Part shown: positions 15,355-22,220 of the stretch, piece by piece
Numbering within the stretch: position 1 is the first letter of the stretch
How the letters are laid out: every line of letters starts with the position of its first letter
The notes under the pieces: model-generated
What the model saw: only the letters and a program-made list of their open reading frames with translations
What the model was told of the DNA's origin: nothing
Database searches by the model: none
Source: a virus
Length of the DNA stretch: 40,014 nucleotides
Direction: 5' to 3' (one strand)
IMG/VR virus record: IMGVR_UViG_3300047202_000109
Location: 1 to 40,014 of that record
Made by a program: the position numbers and the translations under genes

Positions 15355-15683
15355 GACCGCCACTCCTGCTTTGCTCCACAGAACGGACAGAAGCTCACTC
15401 TGACGCGCTCGTAGTTCCGCCACACATCCTTGCCATCGTTTGGGTACTTGCGGACGTCAAGCGCGCCAGCCATGTAGCCATCCTCCTCCGCACACGCGAG
15501 GAACAGTTGCCGCCAACTCTCACAGCAAACCTTGTCGCCCCAGAAGAGCGGGAAGTTATCACGCAGCGTTGCCATGCGGTAGAAGCGAGAGCAAATCTGG
15601 CCGCCACAGATGACGGTTCCGCGCAGCCTCCAGTTTTGACAGTCCCTATCGGGCGCTTGCATGTTCGGGCATGCTATGCTCAT
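15351..15683 (-). CDS. Cysteine-rich zinc-binding hypothetical protein (110 aa)
   Basis: 110 residues, eight cysteines, including CPNM...C-NW at the start, ICGGQIC in the middle and FCPFCG at the end, suggesting one or two zinc ribbons. Start ATG 15681-15683 overlaps the preceding stop (ATGA). Not recognised otherwise. It is coupled to both the Gp37/Gp68-like gene and int. Confidence 0.75.
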   Translation of the reverse strand: MSIACPNMQAPDRDCQNWRLRGTVICGGQICSRFYRMATLRDNFPLFWGDKVCCESWRQLFLACAEEDGYMAGALDVRKYPNDGKDVWRNYERVRVSFCPFCGAKQEWRS

Positions 15684-16372
15684 ACCGGCCACTCCTGCCG
15701 GTCACTGACGTGTGCCAGCGACCGCTTCACGTAGATCGGCGTCCGCCGAGCGGCGCAGTAGTCCACCAGGCGCGTCACCCAATCGCGCTCCGGCCGGTGT
15801 GCCTTGCTGCCCGGCCCCGTCAGCGCGCCGACAATGAACCATTCTGCCCAGTCCAGCCAGTCCGGCAGGATGCGCTCCAGCAGCGGCTCGACCGAAACGA
15901 ACGTGCGCCAGCCAGCGGATCGCACAACCGACATGGACTGGCCGGTCGATTCGGCCGCCGACCAGGTGTCGACCGTCGCTCCCAGCCACAGGTTGCGGAA
16001 ACGCTCCGGCCCGATGCACAGCTCGCCGAGCACCGGCAGCACACGCTCCGGCCGCTTCGTCAGGATGTAGAACGTGTGCTGTTCGCACAGCGATACGGTG
16101 GCCAGGACGCTGAGCATCTGCTCGGCCGTCACCCAGACGCCGAACATGTCGGTCATTGAGCCAAGGAAGATGCGGCTGGCCTTCTTCAGCCGCATTGGCT
16201 CGAGCACACGCTCCGGGTGCCAGGTGGGCGCGAAACCGTTAGGGAAGGCTGGCGTGCCGGCAAAGCGCTGGGCGATGCGGCGGCCGTAGCAGTAGAAGCA
16301 GCCGTTGAGGCAACCCGTGACCGGATTCCACGTCCAGTCCGCCCAGCCGATTGATCTATCGCAGCAGTTCAT
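15680..16372 (-). CDS. Phage Gp37/Gp68-like (DUF5131) radical-SAM-type protein
   Basis: 230 residues from ATG 16370-16372 (ATGA overlap). It opens with IGWADWTWNPVTGCLNGCFYCYGRR: the CxxxCxxC of radical SAM enzymes at C21, C25 and C28, preceded by the W-T-WNP-TGC motif of the Gp37/Gp68 family. Later IFLGSMTDMFG, FYILTKRPER, LWLGATVDT, FVSVEPLLE and IVGALTG match that family in order. The reaction is unknown; the family is common in phages and prophages. The cluster would hold a 4Fe-4S cofactor, which suits an anaerobic or microaerobic host, but this is inference. Confidence 0.9.
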   Translation of the reverse strand: MNCCDRSIGWADWTWNPVTGCLNGCFYCYGRRIAQRFAGTPAFPNGFAPTWHPERVLEPMRLKKASRIFLGSMTDMFGVWVTAEQMLSVLATVSLCEQHTFYILTKRPERVLPVLGELCIGPERFRNLWLGATVDTWSAAESTGQSMSVVRSAGWRTFVSVEPLLERILPDWLDWAEWFIVGALTGPGSKAHRPERDWVTRLVDYCAARRTPIYVKRSLAHVSDRQEWPV

Positions 16373-16578
16373 CCTCCGCGCCCCTGGCCGGGCGCGTGCC
16401 GCTGGCGCAGATAATCGGCCACGCCACGCCTCATCACGTCCCGTAGAATGGCGGCCTCGATGCAGGCGGAGCAGTCCCTGCACAGCAGCAGGACGTGGCC
16501 GTCCCCCAGCTTGACAACCAAATCGGGGCTGCCACTCTCCGCCAGGTGGTCGCACCTGTCCATCCGTAAACCTGCCAT
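16369..16578 (-). CDS. Small Cys-containing protein (69 aa)
   Basis: 69 residues from ATG 16576-16578 with AGGAGGG at six bases. Cys9-x-His11 near the start and LLCRDCSACIEAAI in the middle suggest a single zinc site. First gene after the promoter at 16606-16634. Function unknown. Confidence 0.75.
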   Translation of the reverse strand: MAGLRMDRCDHLAESGSPDLVVKLGDGHVLLLCRDCSACIEAAILRDVMRRGVADYLRQRHAPGQGRGG

Positions 16579-16605
16579 GCTTCGCCCTCCTGTTCCCGCG
16601 TCAGC

Positions 16606-16634
16606 AGGATAGCACACTATGCCTAATTTGTCAG
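16606..16634 (-). promoter_or_regulatory. Promoter of the int / small-gene operon
   Basis: CTGACA (16629-16634), 17 bases, TATCCT (16606-16611) on the minus strand, with TG two bases before the -10 (extended -10). The spacer begins AATTAGGCATAG, the element shared with three other promoters. The -35 lies inside the last codons of the upstream gene. Predicted start about 16599, 21 bases before the next ATG. Confidence 0.75.
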
Positions 16635-17150
16635 GCGTTTTGCCCCAGACGTCCAGCAGACGTCTGGGATGTCGTGGATGCCGTGCACGACCACCGGCGG
16701 CTCGAGCGTGACGGCGACGATCGCCGCCCGGCAAACGGCCACCGCCAGCGTCGGGCCGCTCTGCGGGATTCCGGCCAGCGAGCGGCGGAAGAGCACAGTA
16801 GGCCCCTGCGTCTGGCCCGCCGGCGCCACAACGACAGAGAAGCCGAACCTCACCATCCGCACAACGACGTCCGCCCACGGCCCTGTTGCCTCCGAGTACA
16901 TAGCCGCCGGGTAGCGTGACCGCCAGAAAACCGCGTCGACCTCACCGAAGATCTCAGCCTTGACGAGGGCATCGAGCTCCTCGCCCGCCGGCAGGCTGAC
17001 CGCCCGCGCTAGAGCCTCCCCCACCGGGCCGGCCGGCCAGGCGCTGGCATGCGCCAATAGCTCAGAGATGCTCGGCACTGTGGCGTCACGTGGCGCTCTG
17101 GTCGCCACTCTGTTCTGACGGTGACCCTTCGGCTTCCACGGCTTCCCCAC
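16623..17150 (-). CDS. Hypothetical protein (175 aa)
   Basis: 175 residues from GTG 17148-17150 (GGGGGAG just upstream). Basic N-terminus (WKPKGHRQNRVATRAPRD), a helical middle and beta-rich C-terminal half (FGFSVVVAPAG, TLAVAVCRAAIVAVTLEPPVVVHGIHDIPD). No domain recognised. It follows the replication-type gene and its 5' region contains the iteron-like repeats, so it may act in replication or regulation; that is inference. Confidence 0.65.
   Translation of the reverse strand: MGKPWKPKGHRQNRVATRAPRDATVPSISELLAHASAWPAGPVGEALARAVSLPAGEELDALVKAEIFGEVDAVFWRSRYPAAMYSEATGPWADVVVRMVRFGFSVVVAPAGQTQGPTVLFRRSLAGIPQSGPTLAVAVCRAAIVAVTLEPPVVVHGIHDIPDVCWTSGAKRLTN
16644..16668. repeat. 10-bp perfect hairpin upstream of promoter
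   Basis: CCCAGACGTC (16644-16653) pairs perfectly with GACGTCTGGG (16659-16668) around a five-base loop, inside the 3' end of the upstream gene and nine bases beyond the -35 box of the 16606-16634 promoter. It may be a regulator site or stop upstream transcripts; there is no U run. Confidence 0.6.
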
Positions 17151-17198
17151 GGTCTCCCCCTCCTGGCCGCCGCTCAGCGGCTCCTCGATTTTCGGCTG

Positions 17199-17245
17199 GA
17201 GCGCCCTTTCCCTTTTTCTTTTCTCTTTTTTTTAGAAATGCGCTC
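17199..17245. other. Homopyrimidine tract framed by inverted repeat
   Basis: GAGCGC at 17199-17204 and GCGCTC at 17240-17245 enclose a 30-base run of only C and T on the plus strand (17204-17233), the most T-rich stretch in this GC-rich genome. With the three repeats immediately to the right it resembles the easily melted part of a replication origin. Alternatives are a curved promoter UP element or a transcription pause site. Confidence 0.45.
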
Positions 17246-17261
17246 TAATGAGACAGCCCAA

Positions 17262-17327
17262 GGTGGTTAACGACGTTACCTAGGGTGATTAACGACGTTG
17301 CCTAGGGTGGTTAACGACGTTAACTAG
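17262..17327. repeat. Three tandem 22-bp iteron-like repeats
   Basis: Units at 17262-17283, 17284-17305 and 17306-17327 are abutting and differ at two or three positions each. Every unit carries the core TTAACGACGTT, which is almost palindromic (TTAACG-A-CGTTAA in the third). The third unit contains the stop codon of the winged-helix gene. Such arrays bind replication initiators or repressors. Confidence 0.75.
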
Positions 17328-17737
17328 CTGAGAGGCCACAGGCCCGGCTGGTGCGGCTCCATTGTTTCCTCGCCTGGCTTCAGTTTGATGTTAGTCGCCG
17401 ACGTGATGTTGAGGCGCCACTGGCTCACCGGCCACTTTCGGACCTGCGTTATGATACCAGCCCGGCAGAGTCTGCGGGCTGCCTTGCTGATTGCCGGCCG
17501 GGAGAGGCCCGAGCACTTTTGCATGTCCGTGAGGGAGAGGCCGCCACTGGTGGTCTGATGATAGCCTAGGGTGGCGCGGATGACCAGCAGGAGCACGCAG
17601 AGCTCCGGATGCGAGAGGTCTCCAAGCATCGTAAAGACCTCGTTGGGGGTCTGCGTGTACCTTGGCTCCTGGAATCCGTAGCCGGCGGCTGCTAGCGTTG
17701 CAGAGTTGCGGCGCAGCGGTTCGGGCGCTGGCTGCAC
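17324..17737 (-). CDS. DnaD/phage O-like replication protein (winged helix)
   Basis: 137 residues from GTG 17735-17737 (GGGAGG six bases upstream; longer frames run into the shadow of the previous gene). RYTQTPNEVFTMLGDLSHPELCVLLLVIRATLGYH and LSLTDMQKCSGLSRPAISKAARRLCRAGIITQ form the winged helix-turn-helix of phage replication organisers (lambda O-like, DnaD-like N-terminal domain), about residues 30-115. No C-terminal helicase-loader domain remains, so it is short for the family. Iterons overlap and follow its 3' end, consistent with an initiator that binds its own origin. A transcriptional regulator is the alternative. Confidence 0.8.
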   Translation of the reverse strand: MQPAPEPLRRNSATLAAAGYGFQEPRYTQTPNEVFTMLGDLSHPELCVLLLVIRATLGYHQTTSGGLSLTDMQKCSGLSRPAISKAARRLCRAGIITQVRKWPVSQWRLNITSATNIKLKPGEETMEPHQPGLWPLS

Positions 17738-17758
17738 GGCTGTCCTCCCGATGACGAT

Positions 17759-17780
17759 GCCCCGCGGTGGCTTGCGGGGC
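17759..17780. repeat. Hairpin in the leader of the winged-helix gene
   Basis: GCCCCGC and GCGGGGC pair around an eight-base loop, between the upstream stop codon and the GGGAGG ribosome site. It could modulate translation of the replication gene or terminate; there is no T run. Confidence 0.5.
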
Positions 17781-17796
17781 GCCCTGCGCAGCGCTG

Positions 17797-18252
17797 TTAC
17801 GCGCCGATGTATTTGCTCAGGTCTGACTTGATGCTGGCCATGGGGACGTCCATCACGGTGACGAAGTTCAGGCCCGGGTCCGGCGTCTCGGTGTTCTTCA
17901 CCATCGCCTCGAAGGCAAGGGAGTCCAGTTTCAGGCAGACGCCCTTGGCCACGCACCACTGCAGCGCCCGCGCTTCCTCGTAGAGGACCTGCTTCTCGAG
18001 GCGGATGTCGACGCCGGCTGCCGGGTGCTTGTCCTTCTGGCCGCTCTCGTTGTAGGCTTCGACCGCCCGCAGACGGAGCGCTTCGTCGGCTTCCTCCACC
18101 TCTTCCTTCTGTGTGTTGAGCAGCTCGATCTCCGCCCTGTGCTCCTGCTCCCAGGCCGCCCGGGCCTGTCGCAGCTTCCCTGCTGATTCTGCCGCGGCGA
18201 CGCGCTTCTGCTGCAGGGTCTTGACCAGCTCGAGCAGAGTGACTATGCTCAT
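17797..18252 (-). CDS. Conserved coiled-coil phage protein (151 aa)
   Basis: 151 residues. About 1-70 is a charged coiled coil (KTLQQKRVAAAESAGKLRQ ... NTQKEEVEEADEALRLR). The following segment QKDKHPAAGVDIRLEKQVLYEEARALQW plus PDPGLNFVTVMDVPMASIKSDLSKYI recurs in phages next to single-strand annealing or replication genes. Function unknown; recombination/replication accessory by context. ATG overlaps the upstream stop (ATGA). Confidence 0.8.
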   Translation of the reverse strand: MSIVTLLELVKTLQQKRVAAAESAGKLRQARAAWEQEHRAEIELLNTQKEEVEEADEALRLRAVEAYNESGQKDKHPAAGVDIRLEKQVLYEEARALQWCVAKGVCLKLDSLAFEAMVKNTETPDPGLNFVTVMDVPMASIKSDLSKYIGA

Positions 18253-18746
18253 CCCTCGGCCTCCTCGCCGCCCGTGGCGCCGCTCGCCGCCGTGACGGGC
18301 TTGCGTTGCTTGCAGTACACTGGCCGGCCATCGCCGCCGTCATCAGCGATCTTCACCGGGCAGAAGTAGTGGTCGCCCCGCTTGCTGAGCTTCATGGCCT
18401 TGCCGTGCGTCGGACAGCCCGGGCCGCCACCGGCCGCGCCGCCGCCGTTGTTGCCGCTGCCACCCTGGCCGCGCTGCGGCTGCGGCTTGCATCCGCCCTT
18501 GACCATCGCATCGAGGGCCGACCGCGCCAGCGTCATGACGGCCTTGACGTCTGCTCCACGCAGCGTCAACATGGCGTCGTAACCGTCTGGCGTCAGGTAC
18601 CGCACGTTCCACGACACCGGAGCCTCTGTCACGGTCATGTGCCCGTTGTCAGCAGGGGCCGGTTGTGGCGCTTGCTGCGCCGCCGCCGACGCTGGAGCCG
18701 GGTGCTGTCCCGTGGTGCTCGCTGGCTTCTGGACTGTGCCTTCCAT
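18249..18746 (-). CDS. Hypothetical protein with Gly linker and zinc site (165 aa)
   Basis: 165 residues. Pro/Ala/Gln-rich N-terminus (1-37), a core SWNVRYLTPDGYDAMLTLRGADVKAVMTLARSALDAM, a Gly/Asn-rich linker, then C-x(2)-H (CPTH) and a C-x(13)-C arrangement (FCPVKI ... YCKQR) that could bind zinc. Similar proteins accompany phage recombination/replication genes. Function is not known. ATG 18744-18746 follows AAGGAGG. Confidence 0.8.
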   Translation of the reverse strand: MEGTVQKPASTTGQHPAPASAAAQQAPQPAPADNGHMTVTEAPVSWNVRYLTPDGYDAMLTLRGADVKAVMTLARSALDAMVKGGCKPQPQRGQGGSGNNGGGAAGGGPGCPTHGKAMKLSKRGDHYFCPVKIADDGGDGRPVYCKQRKPVTAASGATGGEEAEG

Positions 18747-18761
18747 CAGACGACCTCCTTG

Positions 18762-19076
18762 TTAATTGGCCCTGTCTTTCGGCGGGGCCGGCCTATTGAT
18801 GAGAACGGCGGGTGGCTTCACCCAGGCCGCATGCGGTTGCGACTGGCTTGTGAGCGCCGGCGCCGCGGCCTCGCCCACCGCTGCCTTCATGAAGCGTGTG
18901 CGCCGCCCGTCGGCGATCGGTGCGTTCTTGATGTAGCCCTGCCGCTCCAGCACCGCTTTGATGAACCGCCCGACGGTGATGCCCTTGGCCGCGTGCCTCA
19001 AGCTGACGAGGTCCTCGGGCGTGAAGCGCAGAAAGACCTGCCTGTATCGGCTGACGCCGTGGCCTATCCGAGCCAT
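18762..19076 (-). CDS. Putative ribbon-helix-helix-like DNA-binding protein (104 aa)
   Basis: 104 residues from ATG 19074-19076 (AGGAGG). RYRQVFLRFTPEDLVSLRHAAKGITVGRFIKAVLERQGY follows the strand-helix-helix plan of RHH/Arc-MetJ regulators: a short basic strand, then two helices joined by a Gly turn. The C-terminal half is Ala/Pro-rich and flexible. First gene after the 19117-19145 promoter, so it is the best candidate in the window for a regulator of the shared operator. It could equally be a DNA-bridging or replication accessory protein. Confidence 0.6.
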   Translation of the reverse strand: MARIGHGVSRYRQVFLRFTPEDLVSLRHAAKGITVGRFIKAVLERQGYIKNAPIADGRRTRFMKAAVGEAAAPALTSQSQPHAAWVKPPAVLINRPAPPKDRAN

Positions 19077-19116
19077 ATTGCCTCCTTCATGCCTCTTGTC
19101 CTCCCTCAGCCTGCTG

Positions 19117-19145
19117 AGCATAGCACATCTTGCCTAATCTGTCAA
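19117..19145 (-). promoter_or_regulatory. Promoter of the replication operon
   Basis: TTGACA (19140-19145), 17 bases, TATGCT (19117-19122) on the minus strand, with TG before the -10. The spacer starts GATTAGGC. Predicted start about 19110, 34 bases before the RHH-like ATG. A CTACGG (19153-19158)/CCGTAG (19163-19168) hairpin lies seven bases upstream of the -35. Confidence 0.8.
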
Positions 19146-19152
19146 GCTCTGT

Positions 19153-19260
19153 CTACGGGTGGCCGTAGGCGCTGGCGATCTGGTACCACAGCCAGATCGT
19201 GGCGATGGCCAGCAGGATTGTGGCGGCGATCTCTGTGCGGCTGTGGTGGCGGCGTGTCAT
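19153..19260 (-). CDS. Small membrane protein (35 aa)
   Basis: ATG 19258-19260 to TAG 19153-19155 encodes 35 residues with a basic N-terminus (MTRRHHSRTE) and one membrane segment (about 11-29, IAATILLAIATIWLWYQIA). The start overlaps the previous stop as ATGA, which supports it as a real coupled gene. Function unknown. Confidence 0.7.
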   Translation of the reverse strand: MTRRHHSRTEIAATILLAIATIWLWYQIASAYGHP

Positions 19261-19463
19261 GGTGTTGCCTCGTCCTGGCGGGCTGGTTGTTGGGCCAGGT
19301 CTTGGCCGTTGCTGGCGGCGACGACTCTGGTTGCCTGGCGCACGATTGCCGCGGTGAGTTTCCTCTGCAGAGCGCAGAAGTTGGCGAGTTCCGCGATTTC
19401 GTGGGCGAGCGTGGTGTCTGGCTGGCTGGCGGGTTGGGCTGTGGCCGGGTCCGTCGTGTTCAC
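19257..19463 (-). CDS. Hypothetical helical protein (68 aa)
   Basis: 68 residues from GTG 19461-19463 (GTGA overlap with the upstream gene; GGAGG seven bases before). Helical (LAHEIAELANFCALQRKLTAAIVRQ), with a low-complexity Ser/Gln/Pro N-terminus. Not recognised. Confidence 0.7.
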   Translation of the reverse strand: MNTTDPATAQPASQPDTTLAHEIAELANFCALQRKLTAAIVRQATRVVAASNGQDLAQQPARQDEATP

Positions 19464-19990
19464 GTGGCGGCCTCCATGTATGCGGCTGCGGCTTGGAGGG
19501 CTTGGGCCTCGGCGGCCTCGAAGTCGGCCAGTGCGGTCTGCTCGGCCCTCGCGCGTGCCTCGATCTCTGGGTCGTTGCCGTGGCCGTTGTCGGCTGGCTT
19601 GGCGTGCTTGGCTGCGCGGGCGGTGTTGACGGGGTAGCGTTCGGCGTGGCGTGCCTTGGCGGCGTCTTCGAATCCTGGCAGATACTTGGAGGCCTCTTGG
19701 AGTTGGCGTTCTTCGTCCCAGTCTACGCGTTTGCCGTCTCTGTACCAGGTGACGCCGTTGTAGGTGACGCCCTGGTCGGCGCTAATGAGCTCGAGCTGCC
19801 GGGCCTCGTGGAGGCACGGCTTCGTGTAGATCATCGGTGGCTCGGCCAGGATGGTGACGGTCGTGCCGTCGATGCTCAGCATGAGGGCCGCGAACTTGGC
19901 TAGTATCTGCTTGTTGTAGCTGCCGAATGTGGCGTCGCTTATAGCTGCGACGGCGCATCCGCATGGTCTGATTGCTGCCCAGGTCGACAT
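19460..19990 (-). CDS. Hypothetical protein (176 aa)
   Basis: 176 residues from ATG 19988-19990 (AGGAGGGG). N-terminal half beta/alpha mixed (SYNKQILAKFAALMLSIDGTTVTILAEPPMIYTK), a conserved-looking TYNGVTWYRDGKRVDWDEE, then an Ala/Glu-rich helical C-terminus (about 145-176). No family recognised. Several GTG-start codons and Ala-rich tail are typical of this region. Confidence 0.7.
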   Translation of the reverse strand: MSTWAAIRPCGCAVAAISDATFGSYNKQILAKFAALMLSIDGTTVTILAEPPMIYTKPCLHEARQLELISADQGVTYNGVTWYRDGKRVDWDEERQLQEASKYLPGFEDAAKARHAERYPVNTARAAKHAKPADNGHGNDPEIEARARAEQTALADFEAAEAQALQAAAAYMEAAT

Positions 19991-20057
19991 GTTCTCCCCT
20001 CCTATGGGGTGGTGCTGTGCGGGCCGGATCGGACCAGACCCGCTGGCTTGCGTTCAC

Positions 20058-20408
20058 CTACAGCGCGGCGTGCTCCCGGCTCAGCAACACCTGGATACCC
20101 GCCTCGACGTAGTCGTCTGACTGTACCGTCTCCCCAGATGCCAACTCGTCTATGCTCATGGTCAGGTCGTCGATCTCTGACCTCGTCTGAGCCATCTCTT
20201 CACGCTCATCCTCGAGCTTGCCCCGCTTGGTCTCCAGCTCCTTTCTCAGCGCCTTGAGCTGCCTCCGGGCTGGCTCAGCCGCCTTGACCGCCCGCTCCCC
20301 CTCGTACAGCGCATCGCGCCAGTGCTGCCAGCAAAGCGGCTGCGCCGCCGGGCCGAAGACCGCCACGCCGTCGATCTCTATCTTGCAGACCGTGCACCGA
20401 ATGGTCAT
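20058..20408 (-). CDS. Zinc-finger plus coiled-coil protein (116 aa)
   Basis: 116 residues: CTVC (5-8) and C26-x-x-H29 (CWQHW) form a probable zinc site, followed by a long charged coiled coil (about 35-85, LKALRKELETKRGKLEDEREEM) and an acidic tail. ATG 20406-20408 follows AAGGCGGGGT. A structural or nucleic-acid tethering role is possible. Confidence 0.7.
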   Translation of the reverse strand: MTIRCTVCKIEIDGVAVFGPAAQPLCWQHWRDALYEGERAVKAAEPARRQLKALRKELETKRGKLEDEREEMAQTRSEIDDLTMSIDELASGETVQSDDYVEAGIQVLLSREHAAL

Positions 20409-20423
20409 CTCACCCCGCCTTCC

Positions 20424-20912
20424 CTATCCACAATGGACGATGTAGTACATACCACACGCCGCACATCGGGCGCTGGTTTCATAGGGCCCCGTCCCCATGA
20501 CCTCGAAGTGGATGCCCGCGCAGTTCCGACACACCAAACGATCAAACACGGCGCCAGGAGGGAAGACGTGGTCGAGGTTCGTGTCTGACCACGTTATGTC
20601 GCGGCGCTCAACCGCGTCGGCGGATGGATTCAGCACTCCCATTTGCTTGTCCATTGTCCCTGCCCCCAGCGGTTCCGTTACCAAGATTGTCTTGCCGTCT
20701 TCGTGGTACACGGCGGACGCTCCGCCTGCCTCTTGCTTCGCCGTCCTCTGGGAGGCATACATCTTGCTGAGCGTCTCGCTCAAGGCGCCGTCGACTGCGT
20801 CCTGAATGTATGCCTTGACCGTCTCACGGTCCGGCCTCCCCTCGTGCCCGCCCCAGAATGCCACCGCCTGCAGGTCCGATTCTGCGAGCTCGAACGACAG
20901 GTGCACCCTCAT
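20424..20912 (-). CDS. Hypothetical protein with C-terminal zinc ribbon (162 aa)
   Basis: 162 residues from ATG 20910-20912 (AGGAGG). N-terminus strand-rich (MRVHLSFELAESDLQAVAFWGG), helix EGRPDRETVKAYIQDAVDGAL, then a C-terminal ribbon with CRNC and CAACG. Not recognised as a known enzyme. The family could be a host-directed early protein. Confidence 0.7.
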   Translation of the reverse strand: MRVHLSFELAESDLQAVAFWGGHEGRPDRETVKAYIQDAVDGALSETLSKMYASQRTAKQEAGGASAVYHEDGKTILVTEPLGAGTMDKQMGVLNPSADAVERRDITWSDTNLDHVFPPGAVFDRLVCRNCAGIHFEVMGTGPYETSARCAACGMYYIVHCG

Positions 20913-20923
20913 ACGCCGGCCTC

Positions 20924-21592
20924 CTAGTCGAGATCGGATAGCCACCTGGCGGAATCCCCCAATGCTATGGCGCGCTCGAGCGCCGCCAGCTTCGCCTCCA
21001 CCGGCCGGCCGCCGTGCCACGCCACCACGACCGGGTTGGCTATATTGTCAATGCCAACCACGCTGTTCCAGCGGTACTCGATGCGCTCAACCAAGACCGA
21101 CCAGTGTGGGACGGATAGGAGGGCGTTAAGGACACGTTGCTCACTCGTCGGCGCGAGCCACCAGGGGGCGGCATCGTCAGTCAGGTTGGCGCCGCGGGGC
21201 GCCAGTGCCAGCATCTCGTCGAAGAGGTCCAGGACGGCGGAATAGCGCTTAACGTACATCACGCCGGCGTTGAAGTGCCAGGGTTCGCCGCCGGGAGCCT
21301 GCCCCCAGCGCATGCCGATCTGCGTGACCGACAGCGCGTCGCGCAGATCGGCGGCAGGGTCCACGATGAGAGCGTCCGCGTCCATGTAGACGACGAACGC
21401 GTAGTCGGCCAGGAGTCTGCTGATGTGGAAATAGCGCGACCACATCGGCGTCGTCTGGTAGTCGGACTTCGTGATGGCCACGTAGTCGAAGCCGTGCTGC
21501 CGGCAGTACGCCGAGTGCCGTTCGCGGCTGGCATCCAGGAGAGCCGCCCACTTCTCGCCGACGCCGATCTGCAACAATACCGCCTTGTTCAC
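20924..21592 (-). CDS. GT-A glycosyltransferase (GT34/GT8-like)
   Basis: 222 residues from GTG 21590-21592 (GTGA overlap with its neighbour; GGAGG seven bases upstream). A nucleotide-sugar domain opens with AVLLQIGVGEKWAALLDASRERHSAYCRQHGFDYVAI; the metal-binding DxD motif is DAD at 71-73 in VVYMDADALIVDP; HFNAGVMYV (107-115) and a late HGGR histidine motif follow. This pattern fits nucleotide-sugar transferases of the GT34/GT8 type. Acceptor unknown: phage surface, DNA or host glycan. It sits in the early operon, unlike the other two glycosyltransferases. Confidence 0.85.
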   Translation of the reverse strand: MNKAVLLQIGVGEKWAALLDASRERHSAYCRQHGFDYVAITKSDYQTTPMWSRYFHISRLLADYAFVVYMDADALIVDPAADLRDALSVTQIGMRWGQAPGGEPWHFNAGVMYVKRYSAVLDLFDEMLALAPRGANLTDDAAPWWLAPTSEQRVLNALLSVPHWSVLVERIEYRWNSVVGIDNIANPVVVAWHGGRPVEAKLAALERAIALGDSARWLSDLD

Positions 21593-21891
21593 GACGTCAC
21601 CTCCACGGGAACCGCGGCCACCGCCCGATACGTCCAGACCGACGCCGTGCGCAGCGAGGCCGGCAGGCGCTGCTCGAGCGACACCACGCCCTCGTGCCAA
21701 TTGTTCGCGCACTGCTGGCACAGATTCTTCTCCACCGTCATGCCGTCTGAATAGCAGACCCGCACGTGCAGGATCGCGGGCCGCTCGCACCGGACGAGAT
21801 GCCCCGGCCTGCCGCGCCTGTACCGCGCCCCGTTGTGCGGAGTGATGACCGCGTAGTCCGGCAGATACTCCAAGGTCTCGCATTGCGCCAT
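21589..21891 (-). CDS. Zinc-site hypothetical protein (100 aa)
   Basis: 100 residues, with CERPAILHVRVC and NLCQQCANNW pairs forming a likely zinc site. First gene of the operon read from the promoter at 21936-21964; ATG 21889-21891 follows AGGAGGGG. Not recognised. Confidence 0.7.
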   Translation of the reverse strand: MAQCETLEYLPDYAVITPHNGARYRRGRPGHLVRCERPAILHVRVCYSDGMTVEKNLCQQCANNWHEGVVSLEQRLPASLRTASVWTYRAVAAVPVEVTS

Positions 21892-21935
21892 CGCCGCCCC
21901 TCCTCAGTTCGTTTGCTGCTTGCCCCAACGGAAGC

Positions 21936-21964
21936 AGCATAGCATACTATGCCTAATTTGTCAA
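21936..21964 (-). promoter_or_regulatory. Early-operon promoter
   Basis: TTGACA (21959-21964), 17 bases, TATGCT (21936-21941), extended by TG. The spacer AATTAGGCATAGTATGC shares ATTAGGC and TGC with three others. Predicted start about 21929, 38 bases before the 21891 ATG. It begins immediately downstream of the structured-RNA terminator. Confidence 0.85.
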
Positions 21965-21967
21965 GGG

Positions 21968-22214
21968 GGAAAAGAAAGTCCCGCCTCGATTGGGCGGGAA
22001 AAGCAGCGGGAGCGACACCGCCTTGCTTGCCAGTGTCGCTCCCTTATTTAATTATCGGTGGGGAGCCCCGATCGCTCGGGGCTCCCGCTCTGAGGAAGGT
22101 GCCCCGATGGAACCGGGGCGATGGCGCTCCGCCGTATGGCCGGAGCGTTCGGCGAGGCGTCGCCGGTGGATCCGCCGGACTCCTCGCTCATCAATCGTGG
22201 GGCGACGATTGAAC
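21968..22214 (-). ncRNA. Structured non-coding RNA, about 245 nt
   Basis: No gene fits this stretch. From the predicted start at 22214 the minus-strand transcript contains, in order: an 8-bp stem (22205-22212 with 22191-22198); GCGAGG/CCTCGC (22182-22187 with 22152-22157) enclosing a smaller stem; a 7-bp stem (22141-22147 with 22125-22131); GCCCCG/CGGGGC (22114-22119 with 22101-22106); an 11-bp perfect stem with a GCGA tetraloop (22076-22086 with 22061-22071); a second 11-bp stem (22033-22043 with 22008-22018); and a terminator. Both 11-bp stems start GGGAGC, so arm exchange is possible. No known RNA family is recognised. A 47-codon frame exists but lacks a ribosome site. Confidence 0.7.
21970..21998 (-). 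terminator. Intrinsic terminator of the structured RNA
   Basis: CCCGCC (minus strand 21998-21993) pairs with GGCGGG (21985-21980) around a seven-base loop, followed by ACTTTCTTTT. It is the best rho-independent terminator in the window, and ends directly upstream of the 21936-21964 promoter. Confidence 0.75.
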
Positions 22215-22220
22215 ACCTGA

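Noticed and set aside
17324-18343. 339-residue protein
   Set aside because: Its first two thirds are the shadow of the 17797-18252 gene (Arg/Gly-rich, no motifs). The real start is GTG at 17735-17737.
18306-19637. Long plus-strand frame of 443 codons
   Set aside because: It runs opposite to four supported genes, is Arg/Ala/Leu-rich as expected for GC-rich shadows, and lacks recognisable domains.
22101-22119. tRNA T-arm-like hairpin in the RNA
   Set aside because: Stem and loop sizes resemble a T arm, but no anticodon arm, D arm or acceptor stem lies in register.
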